DNA from: Limibacterium fermenti
GTDB lineage: Bacteria > Bacteroidota > Bacteroidia > Bacteroidales > Dysgonomonadaceae
DNA: 64,000 nucleotides
Reading direction: 5' to 3'
Assembly (NCBI RefSeq): GCF_041902845.1
Contig: NZ_CP159486.1
Location: forward strand, 1,612,001 to 1,676,000
Shown here: in pieces, positions 25,314-34,051 of the stretch
Layout: the number at the start of each line of letters is the position of its first letter
How positions within the stretch are numbered: the stretch's first letter is position 1
The notes under the pieces: generated by a model
What the model saw: only the letters and a program-made list of their open reading frames with translations
Told to the model about the DNA's origin: nothing
The model's database searches: none
Program-made: the position numbers and the translations under genes

Positions 25314-28130
25314 ATGGAATTGTCATTGAAGCATCATCCTACAAAAAGAGTGTTTTTTGTTTTGTTGTCTGTATTTCTTTTCTCTTTTTCCGTGTTTGCC
25401 CAAAGCAAGGACACGATATCGGGAAAGGTGGTTGAAGAAGATACGCAAGAAGCCATCCCGCTGGCGAATATCCGTATTTTGACGCAATCCGACAGCACGT
25501 TCGTGGGCGGAAAGACCTCCGGTTCCGACGGAACATTTTCGATTCCCGTCAATAACGGATCTTACATCGTGCATATCTCTTTTATCGGCTATACGGATGT
25601 TTATAAAAATGTAACGGTAACGGCTTCCCATCCGCAAGCCTCGTTGGGCGACGTTGTGATGACCACCGATGCTATATTATTGTCCGAAACCGTGGTAACG
25701 GCAAAAGCCCCGGAGATATCGGTCAAGGGAGATACGATTGAATACAATGCCGCTTCCTATAAAGTGACGGAGAGTGCAGTGGTGGAAGATCTGCTGAAAA
25801 AGATGCCGGGTGTGGAAGTGGGTACCGACGGAAAAATAACGGTAAACGGCCGAGAAATTAAGAAGATATTGGTCGATGGAGAAGAATTTTTCAGCGACGA
25901 TCCGAAGGTGGCATCGAAAAATCTTCCCGCCAAGATGGTCGATAAACTGCAAATACTCGATCGCAAAACGGAGATAGCGCGCATGACGGGTTTCGATGAC
26001 GGGGACGAAGAGACAGTGATTAATCTTACCGTGCAACCGGGCATGAAAGAAGGCCTTTTCGGTAACGCTTTTGCCGGTTATGGGAGTCAAGATCGTTATG
26101 AGGCCAATGCGATGGTGAATTATATGAAAGACAAGAATCAGTACACCTTTTTGGGGGGAATCAACAATACGAACAATGCCGGCTTCTCTGATCTGGCGTC
26201 GTCGATGTTCAGCGGAATCGGCGGACGTGGACGACGTGGAGGAGGTTTCGGATCGCAAGACGGTATAACCACTTCGGCCAATGCCGGAGGTAACTTCAGC
26301 ACCCAACTGAAGCCGAATTTCAAGTTAGGAGGAAATGCGCGTTACGGATATACCGATAATGACGTGACTTCGTCGGTATTGACTCAAAATTTGCTGAGCA
26401 GCGGCAATACGTTGGAAAGCGAGAACAATCTGGCCAACAACAGGAGCCAAAATATCAATGTAGACCTTCGGATGGAGTGGGAGCCGGATTCGCTCACCAC
26501 GATTATCTTCCGGCCGGAAGTGGCTCTTTACAATAATCGGCGCATGGAGTCGGGCGATTTCTTAACAACCACCGAACTATCGAATGATACCATTAACAAT
26601 GGTAACTCGCAGTATGTGTCGGAGGGCGACGGCAAGGAAGTTCGCCTGCGCCTCGATGCCAGCCGCGAATTGGGTAAGAAAGGGCGTGTGTTGAGCGCCC
26701 AGTTACGAGGCGATTTCAGCGATTCGCAGAACTCCGGAACCAATGTCTCGAATACTTATTACACCGGGGACCTCGAAGATGATCTTATCGATCAACGTTT
26801 CACTTATGCCAATAACAGCCGGAACCTGAGAGGATATTTGTCGTATGTGGAGCCGATCGGTAAAAACAAGTACCTCCAGTTGGCTTACAGTTACCGGCAA
26901 AACCTGTCGGAGTCGGATAAAGATACGCGTTCGAAAGACGGTGCCGGAAATTATGAAGTGCTCGACTCAGCTTACAGCAAGCGGCTGGAAAATACGTTTG
27001 AGAATCAGGAGATCGAGTTGAATTTCCGGGGAGTAGGCGAAAAATACGATTATATGTTTGGTTTTTCGGTTCAACCCGCGCGTTCGCACAGTAAAACATT
27101 TATCGGCGCCGAAGAAATCGATAACGTGCAACAAACAGTGGTAAACTATTCGCCTATGGCACAGTTTAACTATCGGTGGAGCCGTACGCACAACCTGCGA
27201 ATCCGCTATTTCGGGGATACCGATCAACCGTCGGTCACACAACTCTCGCCGGTTGTCGACGTGTCGGATCCGCTGAATGTGACCTACGGTAATCCCGAAC
27301 TGAAACCGTCGTTCGAGCACCGGTTAAACCTTCGCTATCATCATTCGAATCCCGAAAAGGCCCGTTCGATCATGACGTTTGTCAATGCCGGATATCGTAC
27401 CAACGACATCGTGTCGTCAACCTCTACCGATATTTCTACCGGACGAAAAGAAACGACTTACCGTAATGTGGCGGGTAACTGGAATGCCGACGGACGGCTC
27501 ATCATGAACGTGCCGCTGAAGAACATCAAGTTTTCGGTGTTCTCTATGTCGTATGCGGGCTATAATCACACCAACGGTTTCTCGAACAACGAGGACAATC
27601 TGAACCGGCGGTTGAATTTGTCGGAATCACTCGGATTAACGTACCGTTCGGATGCCTTTGATTTCGGCGTTCGCGGAAATATTAATTACAACTCCGTGAA
27701 AAATAGTCTCGAGGGACAACAGAATCAAGAATACTTCAACTATGGAGGCTCGGGCAATACCACCATTTACCTACCTTGGGATTTATCGGTTGAAAGCGAT
27801 GTAACCTATTCCACGAACTCCGGATATTCCGACGGATACGAACAGAACGAATGGTTGTGGAACGCTTCGATACAGAAACAATTGTTTAAACAAAAGAACG
27901 GAACACTTCGTTTGAAGATATATGATATCTTGCAGCAGCGTAGCAATATCAGTCGCAGTGTATCGTCGAATTATATTCGCGATACGACGACGAATACGCT
28001 TACGAGTTATTTTATGGTGCATTTCGTGTACCGCTTCAATATCTTTAAAGGAGGCGCTACGCAAGATGATATGATGCGTGACCGGCGTTTCGGCCCTCCC
28101 GGAGGGGAGCCTGGCGGAGGCCGATTTTAA
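25314..28130 (+). CDS. Outer-membrane beta-barrel protein with carboxypeptidase-regulatory-like domain (TonB-receptor-like)
   Basis: 938 residues from ATG 25314. A signal peptide (TKRVFFVLLSVFLFSFSVFAQ) is followed by a CarboxypepD_reg-like Ig domain (DTISGKVVEEDTQEAIPLANIRIL...DVVMTTDAILLSETVVTAKAPEISV, about residues 30-130), a plug-like segment with LLKKMPGVEVGTDGKITVNGREIKKILVDGEEFFSDDP, and a long C-terminal barrel of the outer_membrane_beta-barrel type. A glycine-rich loop FSGIGGRGRRGGGFGSQDG and a GPPGGEPGGGRF tail are unusual low-complexity segments, the latter at the C-terminus. There is no SusD partner. The LytS/LytTR pair starts 77 bp downstream across a period-7 repeat and may regulate it. 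The ligand is unknown. Confidence 0.88.
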   Translation: MELSLKHHPTKRVFFVLLSVFLFSFSVFAQSKDTISGKVVEEDTQEAIPLANIRILTQSDSTFVGGKTSGSDGTFSIPVNNGSYIVHISFIGYTDVYKNVTVTASHPQASLGDVVMTTDAILLSETVVTAKAPEISVKGDTIEYNAASYKVTESAVVEDLLKKMPGVEVGTDGKITVNGREIKKILVDGEEFFSDDPKVASKNLPAKMVDKLQILDRKTEIARMTGFDDGDEETVINLTVQPGMKEGLFGNAFAGYGSQDRYEANAMVNYMKDKNQYTFLGGINNTNNAGFSDLASSMFSGIGGRGRRGGGFGSQDGITTSANAGGNFSTQLKPNFKLGGNARYGYTDNDVTSSVLTQNLLSSGNTLESENNLANNRSQNINVDLRMEWEPDSLTTIIFRPEVALYNNRRMESGDFLTTTELSNDTINNGNSQYVSEGDGKEVRLRLDASRELGKKGRVLSAQLRGDFSDSQNSGTNVSNTYYTGDLEDDLIDQRFTYANNSRNLRGYLSYVEPIGKNKYLQLAYSYRQNLSESDKDTRSKDGAGNYEVLDSAYSKRLENTFENQEIELNFRGVGEKYDYMFGFSVQPARSHSKTFIGAEEIDNVQQTVVNYSPMAQFNYRWSRTHNLRIRYFGDTDQPSVTQLSPVVDVSDPLNVTYGNPELKPSFEHRLNLRYHHSNPEKARSIMTFVNAGYRTNDIVSSTSTDISTGRKETTYRNVAGNWNADGRLIMNVPLKNIKFSVFSMSYAGYNHTNGFSNNEDNLNRRLNLSESLGLTYRSDAFDFGVRGNINYNSVKNSLEGQQNQEYFNYGGSGNTTIYLPWDLSVESDVTYSTNSGYSDGYEQNEWLWNASIQKQLFKQKNGTLRLKIYDILQQRSNISRSVSSNYIRDTTTNTLTSYFMVHFVYRFNIFKGGATQDDMMRDRRFGPPGGEPGGGRF

Positions 28131-28139
28131 AAGACAATG

Positions 28140-28192
28140 AGACTGGAGACCGGAGACTGGAGACCGGAGACTGGAGACCGGAGACTGGAGAC
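28140..28192. repeat. 7-bp tandem repeat, family D (GGAGACY)
   Basis: About 7.5 alternating heptamers GGAGACT and GGAGACC, starting 10 bp after the barrel-protein stop codon and ending before the histidine kinase start. The complement of the same word is found at 45564-45579 and 49265-49318. Confidence 0.92.
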
Positions 28193-28207
28193 TAAAAGGA
28201 ACAAATA

Positions 28208-29269
28208 ATGGAACCTAAAAAAAGAAAAGGATATAACAATCCCTTTATACATGTGTTGCTGTGGGGAATTATTTTCATACTCCCGTATTTCTTCTCTGAT
28301 TTCGATAGTGTTTTTCAGTGGAAGCGCTTTATGCGTTCCGTGCCGGAGATGCTTTCCTTTTTATTAGTATTCTATCTGAATTATTTTGTGTTGATTAAAC
28401 AAGTTTTGTTCAAAGGAAAGACCAAAGAGTTTATCTTTTACAACATCCTGTTGATAACCGGTATAGCATTGTTGATGCATTACGGATATGAGATTTACCG
28501 CTTTCTGAATCCCGAATTTCGTCCGCGTTTTCGCCGTCGGGGACCTTCGCCCTGGTTTTTTGTCATCCGGAATGCCACGTCGTTATTGCTGATGACCGGA
28601 TTGAGCGTTGCCATCCGCATGAGCGAACGGTGGTTTAAGGTGGAAAACGAACGCAAAGAGTTGGAAAGGGCCAAATCCGAAGCGGAATTGCAGAATCTCA
28701 AGAACCAAATCAGCCCGCATTTCCTTCTGAATACCTTGAATAATATCTATGCGCTCATCGAGTTCGACCCGCCGAAGGCTCAAACGGCCGTGATGGAATT
28801 GAGCAAGCTCTTGCGTCATCTGCTTTATGACAACAGCCAGAGTTATGTGCCGCTGGCGCAAGAGATGAGCTTTATCCATAATTACATCGAACTGATGCGT
28901 ATCCGGTTGGCCGATAATGTGACGGTAACCACCCACATGAATGTCAACAAAACCTCGCGCACGATGATTGCTCCATTAATTTTTATATCTTTGATTGAAA
29001 ATGCGTTCAAGCATGGCGTGAGCAGCCATAAGCCGTCGTTTATCGATATTACGTTACGCGAACTTCCGGAGGGAAAGGTGGAGTTTATCTGCAAAAACAG
29101 TTATTTTCCCAAAACCGAGTCCGACAAAAGCGGAAGCGGTATCGGGCTGGAGTTGGTGAAGAAGCGTTTGCAACTCGTCTATCCCGGAAATTATACCTGG
29201 AAGCATCGTATCGACGGCGATGTGTACACGACAACGCTGATTATTGATACAAAAAAAAGAAGCGAATGA
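28208..29269 (+). CDS. LytS-type sensor histidine kinase
   Basis: 353 residues. Four hydrophobic helices (about 15-30, 48-66, 76-94, 117-136) are followed by a coiled-coil and the His_kinase domain with the phospho-acceptor His171 in NLKNQISPHFLLNTLNNIYALI. An HATPase_c end has NAFKHGVS (N box) and SGSGIGLELVKKRL (G box). There is no large periplasmic sensor, so it probably senses at or in the membrane. The response regulator overlaps its stop by 4 bp (ATGA). This is the common Bacteroidetes LytS/LytTR arrangement. The preceding barrel-protein gene is a possible target or input. Confidence 0.93.
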   Translation: MEPKKRKGYNNPFIHVLLWGIIFILPYFFSDFDSVFQWKRFMRSVPEMLSFLLVFYLNYFVLIKQVLFKGKTKEFIFYNILLITGIALLMHYGYEIYRFLNPEFRPRFRRRGPSPWFFVIRNATSLLLMTGLSVAIRMSERWFKVENERKELERAKSEAELQNLKNQISPHFLLNTLNNIYALIEFDPPKAQTAVMELSKLLRHLLYDNSQSYVPLAQEMSFIHNYIELMRIRLADNVTVTTHMNVNKTSRTMIAPLIFISLIENAFKHGVSSHKPSFIDITLRELPEGKVEFICKNSYFPKTESDKSGSGIGLELVKKRLQLVYPGNYTWKHRIDGDVYTTTLIIDTKKRSE

Positions 29270-29976
29270 TACTGAATTGTTGGATCGTGGATGATGAGCC
29301 GCTGGCCCTGTCGTTGTTGGAGTCGTATGTGGAGAAAACACCCTTCCTGAAATTAACGGGCAAGTACAGCAATGCCGTATCGGCGATGAACCGTATCGAG
29401 GAGGAGCAGGTGGATGTGCTTTTTTTGGATATCCAGATGCCGGAAGTCAATGGCATGGAGTTTGCCCGTTCGGTTTCGGCAAACACGCGGTTGATCTTTA
29501 CCACCGCCTTTAGTGAATATGCTTTGCAGGGCTATAAGGTGAGTGCGCTGGATTACTTGTTGAAGCCTTTTTCGTATGCCGACTTTCTGACGGCTGCCAA
29601 GAAAGCGCTCCATTGGTTCGAGATGACTTCGGCGGGGCGGAATACATCGGGAGATGAAAACGAATCGGGCATTTTTGTGAAATCGGAGTATAAGCTGATT
29701 CATATCTTATACGACGACATTCTTTATATCGAAGGGTTGAAAGATTACGTGAAGATTTATACCGAAAGCGCCGGACGGCCTATTCTTTCGTTAATGAGCC
29801 TGAAGACCATGGAAGAAAAACTACCGAAGAATCGTTTTGTGCGGGTACACCGGTCTTACATTATCCGGAAAGACAAAATAGAAAGCATTTCCAAGAACCG
29901 TATCATTATCGGAAATCGGCAAATACCCATAGGGGATACGTATCGCGAAAATTTTATCGGTAAATTGGATAAATAG
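29266..29976 (+). CDS. LytTR-type response regulator
   Basis: 236 residues. The receiver domain has the acidic pocket D9-D10, the phospho-acceptor Asp55 (VDVLFLDIQMPE), a conserved Thr near 80 and Lys100 (YLLKPFSYADF). The C-terminal LytTR domain (about 135-236) contains YKLIHILYDDILYIEGLKDYVKIYT, FVRVHRSYIIRKDKIESI and IPIGDTYRENF. It is translationally coupled to the kinase through a 4-bp overlap and ends a three-gene unit. Targets are not visible in the sequence. Confidence 0.94.
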   Translation: MILNCWIVDDEPLALSLLESYVEKTPFLKLTGKYSNAVSAMNRIEEEQVDVLFLDIQMPEVNGMEFARSVSANTRLIFTTAFSEYALQGYKVSALDYLLKPFSYADFLTAAKKALHWFEMTSAGRNTSGDENESGIFVKSEYKLIHILYDDILYIEGLKDYVKIYTESAGRPILSLMSLKTMEEKLPKNRFVRVHRSYIIRKDKIESISKNRIIIGNRQIPIGDTYRENFIGKLDK

Positions 29977-29979
29977 CCG

Positions 29980-30231
29980 TCAGTAGCGCAGCGCTTCGTT
30001 GAGTTCGTCGTCGGTGAGTTTGCCATTCTTGTTTTTCTTGAATGCCGCACCTATTTTTTCGACTTTTGTATTGAGATGCTTATATATTTCGAGTATCTCT
30101 TTATCAGTCATATCCTGCGACGAATGGAATGAGGCGACCCTACGATGAACATCATTCTCTTTTATAGCGGAAGCAAAAACTTTTTTCATATAACCACTCT
30201 TTCTAAGATTTCGGAAAGCAAAATAACTCAT
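29980..30231 (-). CDS. Small EF-hand-like hypothetical protein
   Basis: 83 residues from ATG 30231, or 69 from the second ATG at 30189, which begins the typical MKKVFASAIKENDVHRR. The C-terminal AAFKKNKNGKLTDDELNEALRY resembles half an EF-hand (N-x-N-G-K-L-T-x-x-E), but the first loop position is Lys rather than Asp, so calcium binding is doubtful. The middle is an amphipathic helix (DMTDKEILEIYKHLNTKVEKIGAA). It is convergent with the LytTR regulator with only 3 bp between the stops. No function is known. The ordered hydrophobic/charged pattern supports a real gene. Confidence 0.6.
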   Translation of the reverse strand: MSYFAFRNLRKSGYMKKVFASAIKENDVHRRVASFHSSQDMTDKEILEIYKHLNTKVEKIGAAFKKNKNGKLTDDELNEALRY

Positions 30232-30407
30232 TTTTTTTGAAAGAAAACCGCGAAAGTTGTTAAGATAATGTTACGTTTTTGTTACATTCCTGCTATCCCG
30301 CCCGAGGCGCGCTTTTCGCTGTTCTCAAAATTCTTGATTCCCGATAATCGTCGGGTTAGGAAAGCCAAATTATCGAAGCAAGTACCCGTAAACGATCAAT
30401 TAATGGG

Positions 30408-31230
30408 TTAGAGCTTTTCGATTTCTTCGGCAGAAAGTCCGGTGATTTTAGTAATAACAGGAAGCGACAGCCCTTCAGCTTTCATGTTGCGAGCCGTCTC
30501 TGTTTTTCCTTCGATTATTCCTTTAGCCCGTCCTTCAGCTTCTCCTTCAACTCGTCCTTCAACTCGTCCTTCAGCTCGTCCTTCGGCTATTCCTTTAGCT
30601 CTGCCTTCTTGTTGTGCATAGGCAATCGTAGCCAAGTGGTCGCGATAGACCTTGATGCTCTCGTCGTACTTTTCCCGCTCCTCTTTGCTCAGGGAAGCGA
30701 TGTCCGCAATCTTCTCCAACTTTTCAAAAGCTGCCTTGCGGGTTTTAAAAGGAATTCTTTTCAGTGTTTCCATATTCTTTAATATATAAATCCATCGTTC
30801 GAAATCTGTTTCGCATTCCTGTTCTTCTTTTGTGAAACAAGGAAGTTCTATGAAAATAAAACGTAGTTTATCCGTGAATTGTTCATGCGTATCACGGTCG
30901 GAAAGCACGATGTCCGACCGTAACTTTCCCGGGGTATCCTGCAAACGGAAATTCATGAAAAAGACTCCGTAAACCGGTTTTAGTTCGAACATCCAGTCTC
31001 CTCCGCGTTCCCCCTGACGGGTAACGGCCTGCGAGAGGTAATACGTAAATCGCTCCACGATCGCCCTCAAATTCCGGTAAAAGCTCCTTGTCGAGAAAGC
31101 GGATGTCTTTGATTGTTTTCTCTCCAACCAATAAATCGTTTAGAAATTCGATGATCAACTCTTTACTGACTTCTTGTCCGAATATCTTTTTAAACCCTAC
31201 ATCCGTAAAGGGATTAATGAACCGTGACAT
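30408..31230 (-). pseudogene. Decayed Rpn-family (PD-(D/E)XK, recombination-promoting nuclease/putative transposase) gene
   Basis: The 5' part (31230-31057) reads MSRFINPFTDVGFKKIFGQEVSKEL...LPEFEGDR, the usual start of this family. The 3' part, in another frame from about 31055, continues ERFTYYLSQAVTRQGERGGDWMFELKPVYGVFFMNF and ends in the family's Gly-Arg/Glu repeats (AEGRAEGRVEGRVEGEAEG) and a short EGLSLPVITKITGLSAEEIEKL tail. The missing piece, roughly 35-40 residues plus a frameshift, should hold the Asp and the E-x-Q/K catalytic motif. The gene cannot make an active nuclease. A TACTTTTG box at 31254-31261 (minus strand) is still in place. The families jump or recombine between relatives, so the gene may be a foreign acquisition. 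Confidence 0.82.
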
Positions 31231-31321
31231 ACACTTTATTTTAATTGTTATTGCAAAAGTAGAAAATAATTATGAATGATGATATCTTTTAGTGAGCAAT
31301 CCTGTTTGTTGAATAATCGAC

Positions 31322-32092
31322 TTAAACGATATCTTTTTTGCGGAATCTTTTTAGGGAGAGGAGGTAAGGGATGACGATCCAAGCCAATAATACGATGAAA
31401 GAGAGAACGGCGCTCCAGGTTGTCCCGAACATATCGATAAATACGGCTCCCGAATACCCTAACATAGCTGCAATATCTAACCGGAGCATGATTTGCAATC
31501 GCGCCAGATCGACCGGATTCAACATTAACAGCAACATGGTCAGTCCCTCTATCGGATAATCGCTGAATTGGAACAAAAGAAATAGTAGAATCGCATCGTA
31601 AAGCAGGGTGAAAAACAACCATAGCAGAATGGAAATCCCTATGCCGACGGATTTGTCATCGGTATATACAGCGATAAGAAAAGCGAGGGATACGGAGACG
31701 AGGGTGATGCCTATTCCCATGCCGAGAAGTAAAAATCCGGTCATGTTGAAAGAATACACGATAACCGGGATGCCTGCGCCTGCTACAAAAGCAAGACAGA
31801 GGCTGCCGGAGACTCCCGTGTAGATGCTACCCCAAAGACGTCCTCTTTTGATGGGCTGGCTCAACAGGAGCGTGATGAATTCCTTGCTGTTGTAAATATA
31901 TATGGTGGAATATAGCAACGCCATGAGCGGTACGCTGAAAAGTACGATATACATGACCGTCAACACGGCTTTGGACTGGCTTTCTTCGAGCAGGAAAGAT
32001 ATCCATGATACCAAGGCGAGTACGATAAAATAAATGAGCGTTATTTTACTTTTCAGGATATCGAGGAATATAATCTTCGCTATATTATTCAT
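31322..32092 (-). CDS. nosY: NosY-type ABC transporter permease
   Basis: 256 residues with six hydrophobic helices, starting MNNIAKIIFLDILKSKITLIYFIVLALVSW and including the NosY-type segment LLYSTIYIYNSKEFITLLLSQPIKRGRLWGSIY. It would form, with NosF, the ABC transporter that, together with NosD, delivers a sulfur species for building the CuZ [4Cu:2S] centre of nitrous oxide reductase. The start overlaps the nosF stop by 8 bp. It is the last gene of the nos operon. Decayed Rpn sequence lies 90 bp downstream. Confidence 0.9.
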   Translation of the reverse strand: MNNIAKIIFLDILKSKITLIYFIVLALVSWISFLLEESQSKAVLTVMYIVLFSVPLMALLYSTIYIYNSKEFITLLLSQPIKRGRLWGSIYTGVSGSLCLAFVAGAGIPVIVYSFNMTGFLLLGMGIGITLVSVSLAFLIAVYTDDKSVGIGISILLWLFFTLLYDAILLFLLFQFSDYPIEGLTMLLLMLNPVDLARLQIMLRLDIAAMLGYSGAVFIDMFGTTWSAVLSFIVLLAWIVIPYLLSLKRFRKKDIV

Positions 32093-32801
32093 GTTGCGTT
32101 TGTCTAAGGATTTTCATAACCGCATCTGTGATAGCCGGTTCCCCCGTATCCTCCAAAAGGGTTCGGACCGGTTTGTAAAACAACACTTCGCCTTCTTCCA
32201 TAAACACGATATGCGAGGCAAGATTATCGAGTTCGCTCAGGACGTGCGACGTGATAAAAATCAGCTTCCCGTTATCTTTCTCTTTCGATATCTTTTCTTT
32301 CAGGATAGCCGAGGCCAAAGGATCGAGTCCGGCGAAAGGTTCATCGAGAATAATCAGTTGCGGGCGGAACATAAAAGCAAGCGCAGCGCTTACTTTTTGA
32401 ACGGTTCCCCCGGACAAGGTTCCCATTTTCTTCGTAGCAATCCGGTCCAGGTGAAACGATTGATAGAGCTCGTCGTCCGCCTCGTTTTGATCTCCTCTCA
32501 CCGTCCTGATCAGGCGGAAAGTATCTTCGACGGACAGATGGCCGGGGAAATTGGCCGCCTGCGGCATGAAGCCGATGAGCCTTCGTATTTCCGAATCCCG
32601 GCGGACATTCCGGCCGAAAATGATCACCTCGCCCGTTTGCGGCGTTACCAGATTCAGCATGCATTTGATAAGAGTCGTTTTGCCACAAGCATTAGGGCCT
32701 ATCAGGGCAATACATTTCTTTGCGCCGTCAAACTCCAGATTGATATTTTTCAAGACATGCAGTTTCCGATACTGTTTATGCAGATTCCGAATCGTAATCA
32801 T
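32085..32801 (-). CDS. nosF: NosF-type ABC transporter ATP-binding protein
   Basis: 238 residues with Walker A GPNACGKT (35-42), Q-loop MPQAANFP, signature LSGG (129-132), Walker B LIILDEP (149-155) and the switch His in ITSHVLSELDNL. It powers the NosY permease in copper-sulfur centre maturation. It is translationally coupled: it overlaps nosD by 4 bp (ATGA) upstream and nosY by 8 bp downstream. Confidence 0.95.
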   Translation of the reverse strand: MITIRNLHKQYRKLHVLKNINLEFDGAKKCIALIGPNACGKTTLIKCMLNLVTPQTGEVIIFGRNVRRDSEIRRLIGFMPQAANFPGHLSVEDTFRLIRTVRGDQNEADDELYQSFHLDRIATKKMGTLSGGTVQKVSAALAFMFRPQLIILDEPFAGLDPLASAILKEKISKEKDNGKLIFITSHVLSELDNLASHIVFMEEGEVLFYKPVRTLLEDTGEPAITDAVMKILRQTQHE

Positions 32802-34051
32802 AGGGCATGTTGTTTAATTGCCGGTTTGTCGTCCACGAAGTTTTGGGGTGTGACGGTAGGAATGATTCTTTCGGTTTGCTCTAACAGGTCGACCAGAAAA
32901 CTCCGGAAGAACAGCATGGCGGCGGGCGTATATTCCGAAATGATCGCGAATAAACTTAACGGATGATAGGGGACATCGCCGATGCCGTCGCGATTAAGAT
33001 CGTACCCTTTGTATTTGTCCCAGTAATTCCCGCTGAAATAGTTTTTTACGGAATTCCCGTTGGTGGTGACATCGAAAGTGTTTGCCACGAAATTGTTCCG
33101 GCTGAAAGTATTTTCGACACTGCTTGCCATCAGGCGCAAGGCCCAGCCGTTCTCGCGGAAAACATTTTCTTGCAGTGTGAGCGACAAGCCGCCTTCCATG
33201 AAGATACCCACCGTATTTCGGGCAAATTCGTTGCCGGAAACAGTACCATGGGAAATGTCCTTGAGCAAAAGTCCGTAAGAAGCTCCCCCCGTGTTGTTTC
33301 GGAACGTATTGTGCCGCATATTGATGTGGTTGGAAAACATGACGGCGACGCCCGCCCCGTTTTCGTGGAATATGTTATGGAGATAATCGTCATAGTTGGA
33401 GAACATAAAGTGCAGGCCGTACCTCAAACATCGCGCGACATCATTATCCCGGATGACGGAATTGGAAACGAATTCGAGATAGATGCCGTCCCGGTGCCTG
33501 CGGATATGATTTCCTTTGATGGTAAGATTCCGGCTTTTCCAGCAATGGATGGCATTTCCGATGAGCGGGTTTTCCGCAATCGACGTACTTATCCTATTAT
33601 CCTCCAGCCGGCAACCCTGCGCCTCCTGAACGAGTATTCCGATGGAATTATCGGCAAACTCATTGCCTTTGATCGTCACTCCGGAGACACCCCTGTTTAT
33701 TTTTAATCCGCAATACTCTTTTAGGGAAGACTTTCCCGAATGAATGACGGTAAACCCTTCGAAGATCACCTCATTTGCAAAAATGGAAACCACATCGCCT
33801 TTGTTGCCGCCGTCAATCACGGGAGAGCCGATTCCTATTAAGACGACCGGAATGGTAATAACCGGCATTTCGCGGTATAAGCCTTCATGAACGATGATAC
33901 TATCGCCCGCCTTTGCCATAGCCAAGGCTTCGGAAATACTGTTCGTTTGCCGTCCGCTCCCCACATGGATACTTCCCGCACGCACCATGGAGGAAACGCC
34001 GTGGCAAAAAAGAATGAGAAAGCAGGGAATCAAAAACCGATATCTTCCCAT
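32798..34051 (-). CDS. nosD: NosD copper-centre maturation protein
   Basis: 417 residues from ATG 34051. A longer reading to 34267 is inside the upstream fusion gene. The signal peptide (MGRYRFLIPCFLILFCHGVSSMVRAG) leads to a right-handed beta-helix of about ten parallel coils with N-x-x-x-x-N repeats (for example GNHIRRHRDGIYLEFVSNSVIRDNDVARCLRYGLHFMFSNYD, and GLLLKDISHGTVSGNEFARNTVGIFMEGG). The C-terminus has a membrane segment-like ISEYTPAAMLFFRSFLVDLLEQTER. NosD is the periplasmic partner of NosFY in assembly of CuZ. Its start overlaps the stop of the NosL fusion gene by 22 bp. Confidence 0.93.
   Translation of the reverse strand: MGRYRFLIPCFLILFCHGVSSMVRAGSIHVGSGRQTNSISEALAMAKAGDSIIVHEGLYREMPVITIPVVLIGIGSPVIDGGNKGDVVSIFANEVIFEGFTVIHSGKSSLKEYCGLKINRGVSGVTIKGNEFADNSIGILVQEAQGCRLEDNRISTSIAENPLIGNAIHCWKSRNLTIKGNHIRRHRDGIYLEFVSNSVIRDNDVARCLRYGLHFMFSNYDDYLHNIFHENGAGVAVMFSNHINMRHNTFRNNTGGASYGLLLKDISHGTVSGNEFARNTVGIFMEGGLSLTLQENVFRENGWALRLMASSVENTFSRNNFVANTFDVTTNGNSVKNYFSGNYWDKYKGYDLNRDGIGDVPYHPLSLFAIISEYTPAAMLFFRSFLVDLLEQTERIIPTVTPQNFVDDKPAIKQHAL

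Noticed and set aside
32963..33706. 247-codon open frame on the plus strand
   Set aside because: Antisense to nosD, with no family features and biased composition reflecting the repeated coils.
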